A stretch of 64,000 nt of DNA, taken from Clostridium sp. DSM 17811. GTDB lineage: Bacteria > Bacillota > Clostridia > Clostridiales > Clostridiaceae. Positions 18,996 to 28,593 of this stretch are shown here, in pieces (position 1 is the first letter of the stretch; each line of letters opens with the position of its first letter). The position numbers were made by a program, and so were the translations under genes. The DNA is taken from the NCBI RefSeq assembly GCF_018861905.1, contig NZ_JAHLDU010000001.1:62001-126000 (forward strand). Direction: 5' to 3'. The notes under the pieces were generated by a model. That model searched no databases, was not told the DNA's origin, and worked only from the letters and a program-made list of their open reading frames with translations.

Positions 18996-19754
18996 TTATT
19001 CTTTTATATTATTCGAAAAAAGTTGTTGCAGTAAATCAAGATATTTCTCTGGATAGATTAGACTTATTTCTCCATGTCCACTTTTCTTTATTATCTTCAA
19101 AAAACTGCCATTAATAGTTTCATGAAGTAGCGAAGCAGATTTTTTCATTATTGATAATTCTTTTTCACCAACTAATATTAATACTTTTGCTTTTGTATTA
19201 CACAAAGTTTTCGGCATTGGATAATTCCCATTACTTTTAGTAATATTTATTAATGATTCCTTCGTAATTTTTGAACTTTCTTCATAATAGGTCTCAAACA
19301 AATCATCTGGTACGTTTAGTGTCTTGGCCTGTAGCTTTGCAAACCACCTTTTTTTAGTTAGCCCATAACACATATTATATATTGGTACAGCTAATGCACT
19401 TGCAAGCTTCATTGGATAAACTAAAGCACTTTCTATAACAGCATTATCCGTAATATCTTTTTCTCTAGAAAGTATTTCAACAGTTATTTGAGCACCGATA
19501 GATAGACCACAGATTGCAAAAACTTTTCCATTATAATTGTCTTTTATATATTTAATAACCTGCTCACCCGATTTTTTTATACTTATAAAATTGGTATCAA
19601 ATGCATCGCCTTGTCCATCAATAATAGGTGTTACAATATAATATTTTTTTTGTAAAACCTCAATTTGTGGTTTCCATGACCACCAAGACAATCCACCCCC
19701 ATGAAGAAAAATAATAACAGGCATACTTCTATTTCCAAACTCTTTAAATATCAT
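18996..19754 (-). CDS. Alpha/beta hydrolase
   Basis: 252 residues. HGGGLSWWSW forms the oxyanion loop, GLSIGA carries the nucleophile (about 84), LILVGEKE the acid and KKSGHGEIS the His. The start at 19754 is chosen because GGAGGGGGAG lies 6 nt upstream; an in-frame start at 19784 would place this ribosome site inside the gene. It is distinct in sequence from the hydrolase just upstream, so not a recent duplicate. Substrate unknown. Confidence 0.83.
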   Translation of the reverse strand: MIFKEFGNRSMPVIIFLHGGGLSWWSWKPQIEVLQKKYYIVTPIIDGQGDAFDTNFISIKKSGEQVIKYIKDNYNGKVFAICGLSIGAQITVEILSREKDITDNAVIESALVYPMKLASALAVPIYNMCYGLTKKRWFAKLQAKTLNVPDDLFETYYEESSKITKESLINITKSNGNYPMPKTLCNTKAKVLILVGEKELSIMKKSASLLHETINGSFLKIIKKSGHGEISLIYPEKYLDLLQQLFSNNIKE

Positions 19755-19906
19755 GTGCTCTCCCCCTCCATAGATTACCCCCATTTTATTGAGCTACTCT
19801 ACCTCTGCTGAGATATAATAGGTTTAGAATTGATAATATCCTACCATTTTAAGAACGTTAATAATATTATTTATCAACTTCTATTAAGTTTATAAATTCA
19901 ATAACA

Positions 19907-20359
19907 TTACTTTATATATTCAGTAACTAAATCAGTAAAAAGAATGCCTTCTAAATGATCTATTTCATGGCAAAAACATTTTGCTAAATCTCCTGTACCA
20001 GTCAATATAATCTCATCACCATTTTCATTCAATGCTTGCACAGTAACCTTTGCAGGTCTTTTTAACTTTCCAAATGTATTTGGAATGCTTAAACATCCCT
20101 CTGTAACTTCTTGAATACCTTCATGCTTAATTATCCTTGGATTAACTAGTTTTATAAGTCCTTGCCCCATATCTATTACAACTAATCGTTTTAATATTCC
20201 TACTTGTGGGCCTGCTAATCCTCCACCATTTTCTGTATTATACATAGTTTCTGCCATATCACTTAGTATTTGTCTTATTTTATCATCTACCAATTCAACT
20301 ATTCTGCTCTTTTTTCTTAATATTTCATCATCGAAAAGTCTAATTTGTCTTAATGCCAT
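19907..20359 (-). CDS. def: Peptide deformylase
   Basis: 150 residues. It removes the formyl group from nascent N-terminal methionine. The three metal/catalytic motifs are present: GGGLAGPQVG (motif 1, with Gly for one Ala of the usual GxGxAAPQ), EGCLS (motif 2, metal Cys) and CHEIDHLEG (motif 3, HExxH). Its start lies inside the end of the upstream XRE gene (20-bp overlap), so the two are coupled. No fmt or priA neighbours, so this may be one of several deformylases in the genome. Confidence 0.93.
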   Translation of the reverse strand: MALRQIRLFDDEILRKKSRIVELVDDKIRQILSDMAETMYNTENGGGLAGPQVGILKRLVVIDMGQGLIKLVNPRIIKHEGIQEVTEGCLSIPNTFGKLKRPAKVTVQALNENGDEIILTGTGDLAKCFCHEIDHLEGILFTDLVTEYIK

Positions 20360-20597
20360 TTAAAATACACCCCCTACTTTGTTGTGCTCTTGATTTTCTT
20401 ACACTTTCTTTAAAGAGAAAAATTTCCTCTATAGGACTGTGGAAGGTCTTACAAATATCATAAGCTAACCATATAGACGGCTCAAATTTTTCTGTTTCAA
20501 TGGAATTAATTGCTTGTCTTGATACACCTATAAGTTCTCCTAATTGTTCTTGTGTTAATCCAAGTGATTCACGAAATTCTTTTACTCTATTTTTCAT
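20340..20597 (-). CDS. XRE-family helix-turn-helix regulator
   Basis: 85 residues. The N-terminal HTH (VKEFRESLGLTQEQLGELIGVSRQAINSIE split, residues 4-33) is followed by SPIEEIFLF, as in small Firmicute XRE regulators. The start at 20597 is preferred over one 27 nt upstream since GGAGG sits 8 nt before it. A 16-bp perfect palindrome directly upstream is a likely autoregulatory operator. The 3' end overlaps def. Confidence 0.88.
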   Translation of the reverse strand: MKNRVKEFRESLGLTQEQLGELIGVSRQAINSIETEKFEPSIWLAYDICKTFHSPIEEIFLFKESVRKSRAQQSRGCILNGIKTN

Positions 20598-20611
20598 TAA
20601 TTGACGCCTCC

Positions 20612-20647
20612 ATAATGTTAACATTATATTGTAAAATATAACATTAT
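20612..20647 (-). promoter_or_regulatory. Candidate operator of the XRE regulator
   Basis: Perfect palindrome ATAATGTTAACATTAT (20612-20627) just upstream of the ribosome site, plus a second half-site ATAACATTAT (20638-20647). The location between promoter and start codon suits autorepression. Function is inferred from position only. Confidence 0.5.
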
Positions 20648-20781
20648 TTTATTTCCATATCAAGTCAACCTTACATAATATAGAATAGTTAAACTTGTTA
20701 TCTATAACAAACTTCGAGTTTATCTACAATGATATATGCATCGCTCTTTTATGCTTTAGATAACCTTATACAAATAAAAAT

Positions 20782-20813
20782 AACATGCTAATTAATTTTA
20801 TAATTAGCACGTT
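20782..20813 (-). terminator. Intrinsic terminator downstream of the small membrane protein
   Basis: Minus-strand stem AACGTGCTAATTA / TAATTAGCATGTT (one G-U pair) followed by ATTTTTATTTG. Confidence 0.7.
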
Positions 20814-20858
20814 ATTGCCTTCTGCTTCTCTTTTATATTTTACAACATTTATGAATTT

Positions 20859-21149
20859 TTATACTCCCCAAATGAGAGTTCCTACATACATAAGAATCAT
20901 TGGCCAAAATAGTAATATAACATTAATTGCTATTAAAAATACCCCTAATTTTGTTTTATGTTTAATTAATCCAATTATTGAAAGGATTCCACCAATAATT
21001 GCAAATATAGATGGTCCGAAATATAATAATAGTCCTTCTAAACGTGTAGAATGAGTCGGTATTAGTTGAATAAACTCATTTACTAATACCAAAAGGGATA
21101 CTATTAAAATGCCTAATGAACATTTTGTAAATATACTTTCTTTTTTCAC
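20859..21149 (-). CDS. Small integral membrane protein, unknown function
   Basis: 96 residues with three hydrophobic helices (about 12-28, 42-62, 68-90) linked by short polar loops. AAGGAGGTATGGGTCT precedes the GTG start; the only nearby ATG runs straight into a stop. Not recognised. It sits alone between the deformylase/XRE pair and repeat copy B, and has its own terminator. Confidence 0.65.
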   Translation of the reverse strand: MKKESIFTKCSLGILIVSLLVLVNEFIQLIPTHSTRLEGLLLYFGPSIFAIIGGILSIIGLIKHKTKLGVFLIAINVILLFWPMILMYVGTLIWGV

Positions 21150-21258
21150 AGACCCATACCTCCTTAAACTATAAATAGTTTCACTTTTTCACAATTTAGT
21201 TTATTATTTTTTTATGTATTATCACTCTTAGGTTATTATTACGATGCTACATACTAAT

Positions 21259-21491
21259 ATGACTTTCTCGGTCAGTGACTCAAAATAAGAAGAGCAGAAA
21301 CAATTGAAATTCTATTTAAAATTCTTCTCTTGCAAATATAAAATTCTCGTGAGACTGCTACAAGCAGTCTAGCGAACCGGCTGAAAGCCGAATGTGAGCG
21401 AAAGAGAATTTTCTATTTGCAAGAGATTAGAATTTCTCAATGGAATTTCATGTTTCAAACTCTTATTTGGATTCACAAAAACGAAAGTCAT
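21259..21491 (-). repeat. Large palindromic interspersed element, copy B
   Basis: 233 bp, inverted relative to copies A and C. Terminal arms ATGACTTTC / GAAAGTCAT; the outer stem contains CTCTTGCAAATA with its complement. Inner hairpins (minus strand) are CGGCT-TTC-AGCCG and AGACTGCT-TGT-AGCAGTCT (21352-21370). Read on the minus strand it begins 9 nt after the cbiT stop, the same sense relation to its upstream gene as A to asd and C to pflA. Confidence 0.9.
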
Positions 21492-21500
21492 AGGAATACC

Positions 21501-22064
21501 CTATATTTTTTTCCCAGTTACCACAAATATAGGATTATTAGCCATTAACATATAACTCTTTCCTTTTGTTTTACTTACTTGAATTTGTACACATTCTACT
21601 TCATATTTTAACCCTTTTAAAGCTTCCATAGCCTTGTATACATTATTTATAGTTATAAAGTTTAAAACAATATTTTTGCCTTTTTTAAGTTTATCTCCAT
21701 ACTTTTCAATAATGTCAGCTATATTTCCACCACTTCCGCCTACAAATATAGCGTCAAATTCTCCTATTATGTTTGACTCTATCTCCATAGCCTGGTCATT
21801 TATTATTTCTAAGTTACTTGTCTTAAACTTTTCTTTATTTTGTTTTAAAACCTCTAACGCCTCATTATCTTTTTCTATAGCTATAACTTTACCATTTTTA
21901 CAGATCTGCGCTATCTGAATACTTACAGATCCTGTTCCAGCGCCAATATCTATAACTCTATAATTATCTTCAAGTTCTAGCTTTACTACACTTAATATTC
22001 TTACTTCTTCCTTTGTCATTGGGCAATTGCCCCGTATAAATTCATCGTCTTTAATAAACCTCAT
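21501..22064 (-). CDS. cbiT: CbiT-like cobalt-precorrin-6B C15-methyltransferase (decarboxylating)
   Basis: 187 residues. MRFIKDDEFIRGNCPMTKEEVR (split) is the typical CbiT N-terminus. The SAM-binding motif is VIDIGAGTGSVSIQIAQ (about 37-53), with the acidic VIAIEKDNEAL after it and FDAIFVGGSGG (about 108-118) in the family position. It methylates C15 and decarboxylates the C12 side chain in anaerobic B12 synthesis. It stands apart from the cob/cbi genes at 30-37 kb, with no partner CbiE beside it. AGGAGGTCCAAAAAT precedes the ATG. Confidence 0.82.
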   Translation of the reverse strand: MRFIKDDEFIRGNCPMTKEEVRILSVVKLELEDNYRVIDIGAGTGSVSIQIAQICKNGKVIAIEKDNEALEVLKQNKEKFKTSNLEIINDQAMEIESNIIGEFDAIFVGGSGGNIADIIEKYGDKLKKGKNIVLNFITINNVYKAMEALKGLKYEVECVQIQVSKTKGKSYMLMANNPIFVVTGKKI

Positions 22065-22168
22065 ATTTTTGGACCTCCTGATTTATTCCACTACAATATA
22101 TATTTCTATTATACAACAGAAGCATATATTTCAGAAATCTTCTTTTAGTTTATACGGAAATTAATTTT

Positions 22169-23500
22169 TTACTTTTCACTATGTTTTACAACCGCCGCTT
22201 CCCCAGCCTCTTTATCCGTAACTTGCTTTATTTGCCTAGATAATCTTCCACCACAGTTTCTACAAAAATTATCAGTTATATTGTTCACTTCACCGCAGTT
22301 CCAACAATACGTAATTTCTTTAACGTTGTTTTCTTGATGTGGTTTTTTTCTTTGTTTGTTAAACAACTCTACCACCCTATTTTTAAAACTAACGACACTT
22401 TCTGATTTAAAAAAATATTTCAATGCTATAAATGAAATGAATCCTGTAATTACTGTATCAATTAATACAATAGGTAAATTATCTGCAGAAGAAGGTATCA
22501 TTACTAATTTCGAGATTGTAACAAATGAAAAAGCTATAGCAATGGCATTATATTTTTTTCTTGCAAAACATAAGATGCCTATAAATAGTAATAATGAAAT
22601 ATTACCATCTCTTAGTCCACTCGCCATGAATAAAGGATATATAATTACTATGAAGCATGCAAAGTATAAAATATATTCAACAAATGGCATTATATATTTT
22701 AGAATTTTAATGGAATATAATGCTCCCTCAAGATTCACTGATACTTCATTCAAGGTTAGTCCATTTGTTTTTTCCATAACAATTAAATTTTCTATTTCAA
22801 TTTTATTTTTTACCTTTTCAAAAAAATTGCTACTTGATTTCATTGATGAGTCCTTTATTGATGAAACAATTAGCGTGTTATTTTGTGAGTTATCTTCATT
22901 TACAATACTAATTTTCTTATTTGTTGCAAATTGCAATATCATTCCAAATATAGCAAACAAAACACCTATAATTATACTAGTTGCAAAACTGCTTATGTCT
23001 AATATTTTAGCTAAACTTATTCCCGCAATTAATCCACCTGATAAACTTGTGGAAACAATTATTACTGGTCTTACAAAAAAAACACTTAATACCCCTAAAA
23101 CCAATGCCATAATAATTCCTAATGTAACCGCCTGTGTAATTACATAGCCTAATAAAAATCCCATAACCCCACAGAGTATAAAAATACCTACTTTATACAA
23201 TTTAAATGTTATAAATGCGCCTAGCAAAGCAGATAGTATAACAATTAACATCGCCATACCTGCATTGCCCGAGCTAGTATTAACAACTACTCCACCCATT
23301 ATTCCAAATGTAAAAAAGCCACAAACAGTAACCCAAAACTTAAACAGCTTATACCCTAAAAAACATTGTAAGAATGTAAATAAAAACGTTACGACTGCAA
23401 TAATCCTTATACATTCGCTAGCAAAACCACTGATTCCAGTGGGATCTTCTACCATAGAATTAAGCTGTTGTAAAACAGCCAAAAATCCAGATATTCGCAT
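22169..23500 (-). CDS. DUF4203-like multipass membrane protein with C-terminal zinc ribbon
   Basis: 443 residues. The N-terminal half holds about seven hydrophobic helices rich in Gly/Ala (ILSALLGAFITFKLYKVGIF, GVMGFLLGYVITQAV), resembling the TM7S3/TM198 (DUF4203) fold. A polar loop (about 200-260) is followed by further helices, and the tail has a double CxxC zinc ribbon (YCWNCGEVNN ... FCRNCGGRL, about 405-425). The start at 23500 follows AAAGGAGTGGTTTT; an in-frame codon 30 nt upstream has none. Function unknown. Confidence 0.7.
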   Translation of the reverse strand: MRISGFLAVLQQLNSMVEDPTGISGFASECIRIIAVVTFLFTFLQCFLGYKLFKFWVTVCGFFTFGIMGGVVVNTSSGNAGMAMLIVILSALLGAFITFKLYKVGIFILCGVMGFLLGYVITQAVTLGIIMALVLGVLSVFFVRPVIIVSTSLSGGLIAGISLAKILDISSFATSIIIGVLFAIFGMILQFATNKKISIVNEDNSQNNTLIVSSIKDSSMKSSSNFFEKVKNKIEIENLIVMEKTNGLTLNEVSVNLEGALYSIKILKYIMPFVEYILYFACFIVIIYPLFMASGLRDGNISLLLFIGILCFARKKYNAIAIAFSFVTISKLVMIPSSADNLPIVLIDTVITGFISFIALKYFFKSESVVSFKNRVVELFNKQRKKPHQENNVKEITYCWNCGEVNNITDNFCRNCGGRLSRQIKQVTDKEAGEAAVVKHSEK

Positions 23501-23676
23501 AAAACCACTCCTTTTATAATAATTTTGCATATGGTATATGAGATTATTTTTATATCACAATTTGTTTTCTCTTAATAGAGTATTCAACTTAATAAGCATA
23601 TATTTATAACTTTTGGAGAAATCAATAATTAAATCATCTCCTGGGTCGCTGTAATATTAAATAACCTATGTTTATT

Positions 23677-23723
23677 AAAAAAGTGCTCAAGTGATTTAAA
23701 ATTAATCACTTGAGCACTTTTTT
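23677..23723. terminator. Strong bidirectional terminator after hemL
   Basis: Near-perfect stem AAAAAAGTGCTCAAGTGATT with its complement, with A- and T-runs on both sides. It closes the tetrapyrrole operon 40 nt after hemL. Confidence 0.9.
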
Positions 23724-23762
23724 AGAAAAAATGAAACAGCAAATAAGGTTATTCTTAACTTC

Positions 23763-25037
23763 TTATAATTCAAAACTCCTAAATGCCTCTAAGAATGATT
23801 CAATATCCTTATCCATATGTTTAGTGCATAAGAATATTGCTTCAAATTGAGAAGGTGCAATATTTATCCCACTTTTTATCATATGTTCAAAATATCTTGC
23901 AAATAATTTTGCATCACAAGTTTTAGCATCCTCAAAATTCTTAACTTCACTCTTCTTTGTAAAGAAAGCTGTAATCATTGAACCACATCTATTGACTACC
24001 ATAGGTATCCCTTTTTCTTTTGCAATTTCTAGTAATCCCTTTTGAAGTTTTTGTGATAGCTTTTCCATGTTTTCATAAACACTTGGATTGTTATAAAGCT
24101 TAGTTAAGCTTGCATAACCTGCTGCCATTACAACTGGATTTCCAGACATTGTACCAGCTTGATAAACTGGTCCCATAGGTGATAACATCTCCATTATTTC
24201 TTTTTTACCACCATAAGCACCACAAGGAAGTCCGCCTCCCATGATTTTTGCATAAGTAATTAAATCAGGTTGTATTCCATATATGCTTTGTGCCCCTTTA
24301 TATGCTACCCTAAATCCACTCATTACTTCGTCAAAAATAAGTAGACTCTTATATTTATCACATATTTTTCTAAGTTCTAATAAAAACTCTTTCTCTGCTG
24401 GAATAACTCCCATATTACCTGCTACTGGTTCAATAATTACGCAAGCAATATCATCACCATATTTCTCAAACAAAACTTTTACACTTTCTATATCATTGTA
24501 ATTTGCTATTAATGTATTTACAATACTTTCTTTAGGAACCCCTGCAGAACCTGGTATTCCCTCAGTAAGCACTCCTGAACCTGCTTCGACTAAAAATCCA
24601 CCAGCATGTCCGTGATAACATCCTGCAAATTTAATCATTTTATTCTTTTTTGTATAACCTCTTGCAAGTTTTACTGCACTCATAGTAGCTTCTGTACCTG
24701 AATTAACCATTCGAATCATCTCTACGCTGTCTACAGTTGAACAAATATGTTTTGCAAGTTTTAATTCTATCTCTGTAGATGCACCAAAAGCAATCGCCTG
24801 GGCTGCAGTATTTTGTATAGCTTTTACTACATCATCATCACAATGCCCAAGTATCATAGGACCCCAAGCACATACGAAATCTATGTATTTATTACCATCT
24901 TCATCATAAATGTAAGCCCCTTTACCTTTTTTAATAATCGGAGGAGTTACAGCTACATCTTTATATGCTCTTACTGGACTATTAACACCACCAGGCATAT
25001 ACTTCTTTGATTCATTAAATATATCTAAATTTCTCAT
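23763..25037 (-). CDS. hemL: Glutamate-1-semialdehyde 2,1-aminomutase
   Basis: 424 residues, class III PLP aminotransferase fold. It converts glutamate-1-semialdehyde to 5-aminolevulinate in the C5 pathway. [15 protein letters not shown] (about 14-28) and [11 protein letters not shown] (about 239-249, with PLP-contacting Asp) are diagnostic, and the Schiff-base Lys lies in [18 protein letters not shown] (split, about 262-279). Last gene of the riboswitch-headed operon, 101 nt after hemB, closed by a strong terminator. GAGGAAATTACT precedes the ATG. Confidence 0.96.
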   Translation of the reverse strand: MRNLDIFNESKKYMPGGVNSPVRAYKDVAVTPPIIKKGKGAYIYDEDGNKYIDFVCAWGPMILGHCDDDVVKAIQNTAAQAIAFGASTEIELKLAKHICSTVDSVEMIRMVNSGTEATMSAVKLARGYTKKNKMIKFAGCYHGHAGGFLVEAGSGVLTEGIPGSAGVPKESIVNTLIANYNDIESVKVLFEKYGDDIACVIIEPVAGNMGVIPAEKEFLLELRKICDKYKSLLIFDEVMSGFRVAYKGAQSIYGIQPDLITYAKIMGGGLPCGAYGGKKEIMEMLSPMGPVYQAGTMSGNPVVMAAGYASLTKLYNNPSVYENMEKLSQKLQKGLLEIAKEKGIPMVVNRCGSMITAFFTKKSEVKNFEDAKTCDAKLFARYFEHMIKSGINIAPSQFEAIFLCTKHMDKDIESFLEAFRSFEL

Positions 25038-25138
25038 AGTAATTTCCTCTTTTCTAAATATTTGATTTTAATTCTTTCCCCTCAATAGATATTTAGGACT
25101 CAATTATCTATAATAAATTGTAAACCTCAAGTTCACAA

Positions 25139-26104
25139 TTACTCTTTAAGCCACTTACATAAATCAATTGCATAATAAGTAATTATCATATCTGCTCCTG
25201 CTCTTTTCATAGATAAATGCATTTCCATAGCTATAGCTTTTTCATCAATAAAGCCCATCTTTGCAGCAGCTTTTACCATTGCAAATTCTCCACTAACACT
25301 ATAAGCGGCTACTGGAACATCATGTCTATCTCTCGACCATCTCACTACATCTAAATATGATAATGCTGGTTTAACCATTATAATATCTGCGCCCTCTTCA
25401 ACGTCAGCATCTATTTCTCTCATGGCTTCTCTTATATTTGCTGGATCCATTTGATAAGCTTTTCTATCTCCAAATTGTGGCGTTGAATTAGCGGCTTCTC
25501 TAAAGGGGCCATAAAACGCTGAGGAGTATTTTGCACTATAAGCCATTATTAATACATCTTTATATCCATTACTATCTAAAAGTTCTCTTATTGCAGCAAC
25601 ATGTCCATCCATCATATCAGATGGCGCTACCATATCAGCTCCAGATCGAGCATGAGATAATGCTATTTCTGCTATATATTTTAGACTCTTATCATTATCA
25701 ACTTTCGTTCCCTCTAGTATTCCACAATGTCCATGACTTGTATATTCACACATACATACATCAGTTATTATAACTAAATCTTTTGATATTTCGCGAACTT
25801 TTTTAACTCCTCTTTGAATTATGCCATTTTTATCGTAAGCACCGCAGCCTACTTCATCTTTATGATCCGGTAATCCGAATAAAATTACTCCACGTACTCC
25901 TACCTTGATAACCTCTTCAATAATCTCATGAAGCCTATCTAAAGAAAAATGATAATTCCCTGGCATTGAAGATATCTCTTCTTTAATATTTTCACCTTCT
26001 ACTACAAATATAGGAAATATAAAATCTGATGGAGTTAATACTGTTTCACGTACCAAATCTCTTATATATTTTGTTTCTCTTAATCTTCTATTTCTTTTGA
26101 ACAA
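25139..26104 (-). CDS. hemB: Porphobilinogen synthase (5-aminolevulinate dehydratase)
   Basis: 321 residues. It condenses two 5-aminolevulinates to porphobilinogen. The active-site zinc cluster Cys triad is present in DVCMCEYTSHGHCG (about 116-129), so this is a zinc-type enzyme. One Schiff-base Lys is in MAYSAKYSS and the second in MVKPALSYLD. TTG start with AGGAGTGGATAACT upstream. It sits between cobA/hemD and hemL. Confidence 0.96.
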   Translation of the reverse strand: MFKRNRRLRETKYIRDLVRETVLTPSDFIFPIFVVEGENIKEEISSMPGNYHFSLDRLHEIIEEVIKVGVRGVILFGLPDHKDEVGCGAYDKNGIIQRGVKKVREISKDLVIITDVCMCEYTSHGHCGILEGTKVDNDKSLKYIAEIALSHARSGADMVAPSDMMDGHVAAIRELLDSNGYKDVLIMAYSAKYSSAFYGPFREAANSTPQFGDRKAYQMDPANIREAMREIDADVEEGADIIMVKPALSYLDVVRWSRDRHDVPVAAYSVSGEFAMVKAAAKMGFIDEKAIAMEMHLSMKRAGADMIITYYAIDLCKWLKE

Positions 26105-26231
26105 AGTTATCCACTCCTAGTTAAATATATTTTAATGTTATCCACAATTTATTATTAAGTAATCACAAAATTGTTATTAAATAATCACAAAATTGTTATT
26201 AATAATCATTTTCTCTACTATTAAATCATTA

Positions 26232-27689
26232 TTACATTTCTAAAAGTTTATTTATAACACCTTCTACGCTATAAACATCACATATAGTTGGGTTCACTCC
26301 TACGTCTATTAGTGCTTTTGCAGTTATTGGTCCTATAGCAATTGCTTTTTTAGATTGTATAGTTTCAATTCCTACCATCTTAATCATATTTTTAACTGTT
26401 GATGGTGAAGTAAAGACTATTACATCTACATCTTCAATTCCATTATCAGATTTTAATTTACCACAAATAGTTTCATAAGTGAAAACTTCCTCAACAATGC
26501 ATCCGATATTTCTTAATGCTTCAACTAAATAAGGCCTTGCATCTTTTGACCTAGGTACTAACACCTTGTCATATTCTTTTACATAACCCCTCATTTTATC
26601 AAACAAACTCTCAGCAACAAAATGATCTGCCACAATATCTGGTATAATGCCTCTGTTTTCAATAGCCTTCGCAGTAGCTGGTCCTATTGCTGCAACTTTA
26701 GCTTTAAGTTTTCTAACATCAAATTTGATATCTCTTAAGTAATCAAAAAAGTAATTAACTCCATTTACACTTGTTAATGTTATGAAATCATAACCCGTAA
26801 GCCTCCCCTTGCATTTTTCTAAGTTAATTGAAGTATCTTTAAATTCAATAGAATTTATTTCAAACACCTCTGCTCCTAAATCTATCAATTCTTCCCTTAA
26901 TTCTTTTGCTTGAGCTTTTGACCTAGTTATACAAATATTCTTACCAAATAGCGGTTTCTTCTCATACCAATTAAATTGATCATTAAACTGGATTACTTCT
27001 CCTACTACAATAATACAAGGAGAAGATATTTCTGCTTCTTGAACCTTGCCTATAATATCTATTAAAGTTCCTACTACCTTTTTTTGCTTCGATGTAGTTC
27101 CTCTCATTATTACTGCGCAAGGTGTACTTTTATTTTTTCCATTAAATATAAGATTTTGTGCTATCTTTTCTAAGTTTTTAAATCCCATCATAAACACTAA
27201 AGTTCCACCAAGGCTTGCAACTGCCTTCCAATCAATCTCTAGTTTTTCCGCACTCATAGCAGTGAATACATGAAAACTTTGAGCTATTCCTCTATGAGTT
27301 ATAGGTATTCCAGCATAACTTAGTACTGCTATTGGCGAGGTTATTCCTGGTATAACTTCGAATTCAATATTTTCGCTAAGAAGAGCTAAGGCTTCCTCTC
27401 CACCCCTTCCAAATACAAATGGATCTCCGCCCTTAATCCTTCCAACAATGTTGCCTTCTTTAGCAAGAGTTACTAACATATCATTTATTTCATCCTGAGT
27501 TTTATAATGACACCCTGGCTCTTTTCCACAATAATATATTAAGCAATCTGCTTTTAGATATTTAAGTATACTAGTACTCGCAAGCCTATCATACATAACC
27601 GCTGTACATTTTCCAAGCATTCTTATAGCTTTAAGAGTTATTAACTCCTCATCTCCTGGGCCTACTCCCATTAAATAAACCTTTCCCAT
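26232..27689 (-). CDS. cobA-hemD: Fused uroporphyrinogen-III C-methyltransferase / uroporphyrinogen-III synthase
   Basis: 485-residue fusion. Residues 1 to about 245 are the SUMT (CobA) domain, with MGVGPGDEELITLKA (about 6-20) and GGDPFVFGRGGEE as SAM-binding signatures. Residues about 250-485 are HemD, ending with the weakly conserved VIVFTSPSTVKNM segment. It makes uroporphyrinogen III and methylates it to precorrin-2, the branch toward B12 and siroheme. The start at 27689 has AAGGAG 8 nt upstream; a GTG three codons earlier overlaps that site. This fusion is common in clostridia. Confidence 0.95.
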   Translation of the reverse strand: MGKVYLMGVGPGDEELITLKAIRMLGKCTAVMYDRLASTSILKYLKADCLIYYCGKEPGCHYKTQDEINDMLVTLAKEGNIVGRIKGGDPFVFGRGGEEALALLSENIEFEVIPGITSPIAVLSYAGIPITHRGIAQSFHVFTAMSAEKLEIDWKAVASLGGTLVFMMGFKNLEKIAQNLIFNGKNKSTPCAVIMRGTTSKQKKVVGTLIDIIGKVQEAEISSPCIIVVGEVIQFNDQFNWYEKKPLFGKNICITRSKAQAKELREELIDLGAEVFEINSIEFKDTSINLEKCKGRLTGYDFITLTSVNGVNYFFDYLRDIKFDVRKLKAKVAAIGPATAKAIENRGIIPDIVADHFVAESLFDKMRGYVKEYDKVLVPRSKDARPYLVEALRNIGCIVEEVFTYETICGKLKSDNGIEDVDVIVFTSPSTVKNMIKMVGIETIQSKKAIAIGPITAKALIDVGVNPTICDVYSVEGVINKLLEM

Positions 27690-27717
27690 TGTATCCACTC
27701 CTTATTTTTTCATAAGC

Positions 27718-28593
27718 CTATTTGTTTTCAAGTATCTTCTTAGCTAAATCATCTCCTAATTTTATATAATCATTTTTATCTCCCGATAATTGTTTTTTAA
27801 CTATTTTTCCATTTACTCTATATACTCCAGTCATATGCATAAGGTCATTATCAAGATAAGCATATGCTCCTATACAATCGTGACAATCTCCATTAAGCGT
27901 TGCCATAAAACTTCGCTCAGCATCTACACATATTCTAGCATCATAACAATCTAATTTTTTAATCATATTTATTTGTGGATGATTTTTAACCATTTCTATT
28001 CCTAGTGCGCCTTGAGCTATTGCTGGTACTATCTCATCTATGCTAAAATAATTAGTAATTATATTTTCCATGCCTAGCCTTTTTAGACCTGCCGCTGCCA
28101 GTATTATTCCATCTAGATTTTCCTTTTTTATCTTTGCTATTCTAGTCTGTACATTACCCCTTATAGGGACAATTTCTATATCTGGTCTTAAAATTTTAAT
28201 TTGTGTACCCCGTCTTATACTGCTGGTACCTATTCTTGCACCCTCATGTAAATCATAGAAGCTGATGTTATCAAATGCAACAAATGCATCTCTAACATCT
28301 TCCCTCACTGGGATTGCGACTATTTCAAACTCTTTTGGAACATCATATGGAACATCTTTCATGCTATGTACTGCCATATCAGCTTTTTGCTCTATCATTG
28401 CAAACTCTATTTCCTTTACAAAAAGTCCTTTACCGCCTATTTTATCCAAAGTAACATTTAGAATTTTATCTCCCTTTGTTTCAATTAGCACCTTCTCTGA
28501 ATCAATATCGAACTTTTCTTTAATCATAGCCATAATTGTATTTGCTTGAACTTGTGCAAGTTCACTTCTTCTAGTTCCTATATTAATTTTCAA
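27718..28593 (-). CDS. hemC: Porphobilinogen deaminase (hydroxymethylbilane synthase)
   Basis: 291 residues. It polymerises four porphobilinogens into hydroxymethylbilane on a dipyrromethane cofactor. [17 protein letters not shown] is the canonical N-terminus, [11 protein letters not shown] (about 78-88) is the catalytic region, and the cofactor-attaching Cys is in [13 protein letters not shown] (about 235-247), where the common form is GGCQVPIGA. TTG start with GGAGGGCAAGATT. It overlaps the preceding gene by 4 nt. Confidence 0.95.
   Translation of the reverse strand: MKINIGTRRSELAQVQANTIMAMIKEKFDIDSEKVLIETKGDKILNVTLDKIGGKGLFVKEIEFAMIEQKADMAVHSMKDVPYDVPKEFEIVAIPVREDVRDAFVAFDNISFYDLHEGARIGTSSIRRGTQIKILRPDIEIVPIRGNVQTRIAKIKKENLDGIILAAAGLKRLGMENIITNYFSIDEIVPAIAQGALGIEMVKNHPQINMIKKLDCYDARICVDAERSFMATLNGDCHDCIGAYAYLDNDLMHMTGVYRVNGKIVKKQLSGDKNDYIKLGDDLAKKILENK

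Noticed and set aside
22356-23147. 263-codon plus-strand reading frame
   Set aside because: Antisense to the DUF4203-like membrane protein gene; composition reflects the reverse complement of hydrophobic codons.
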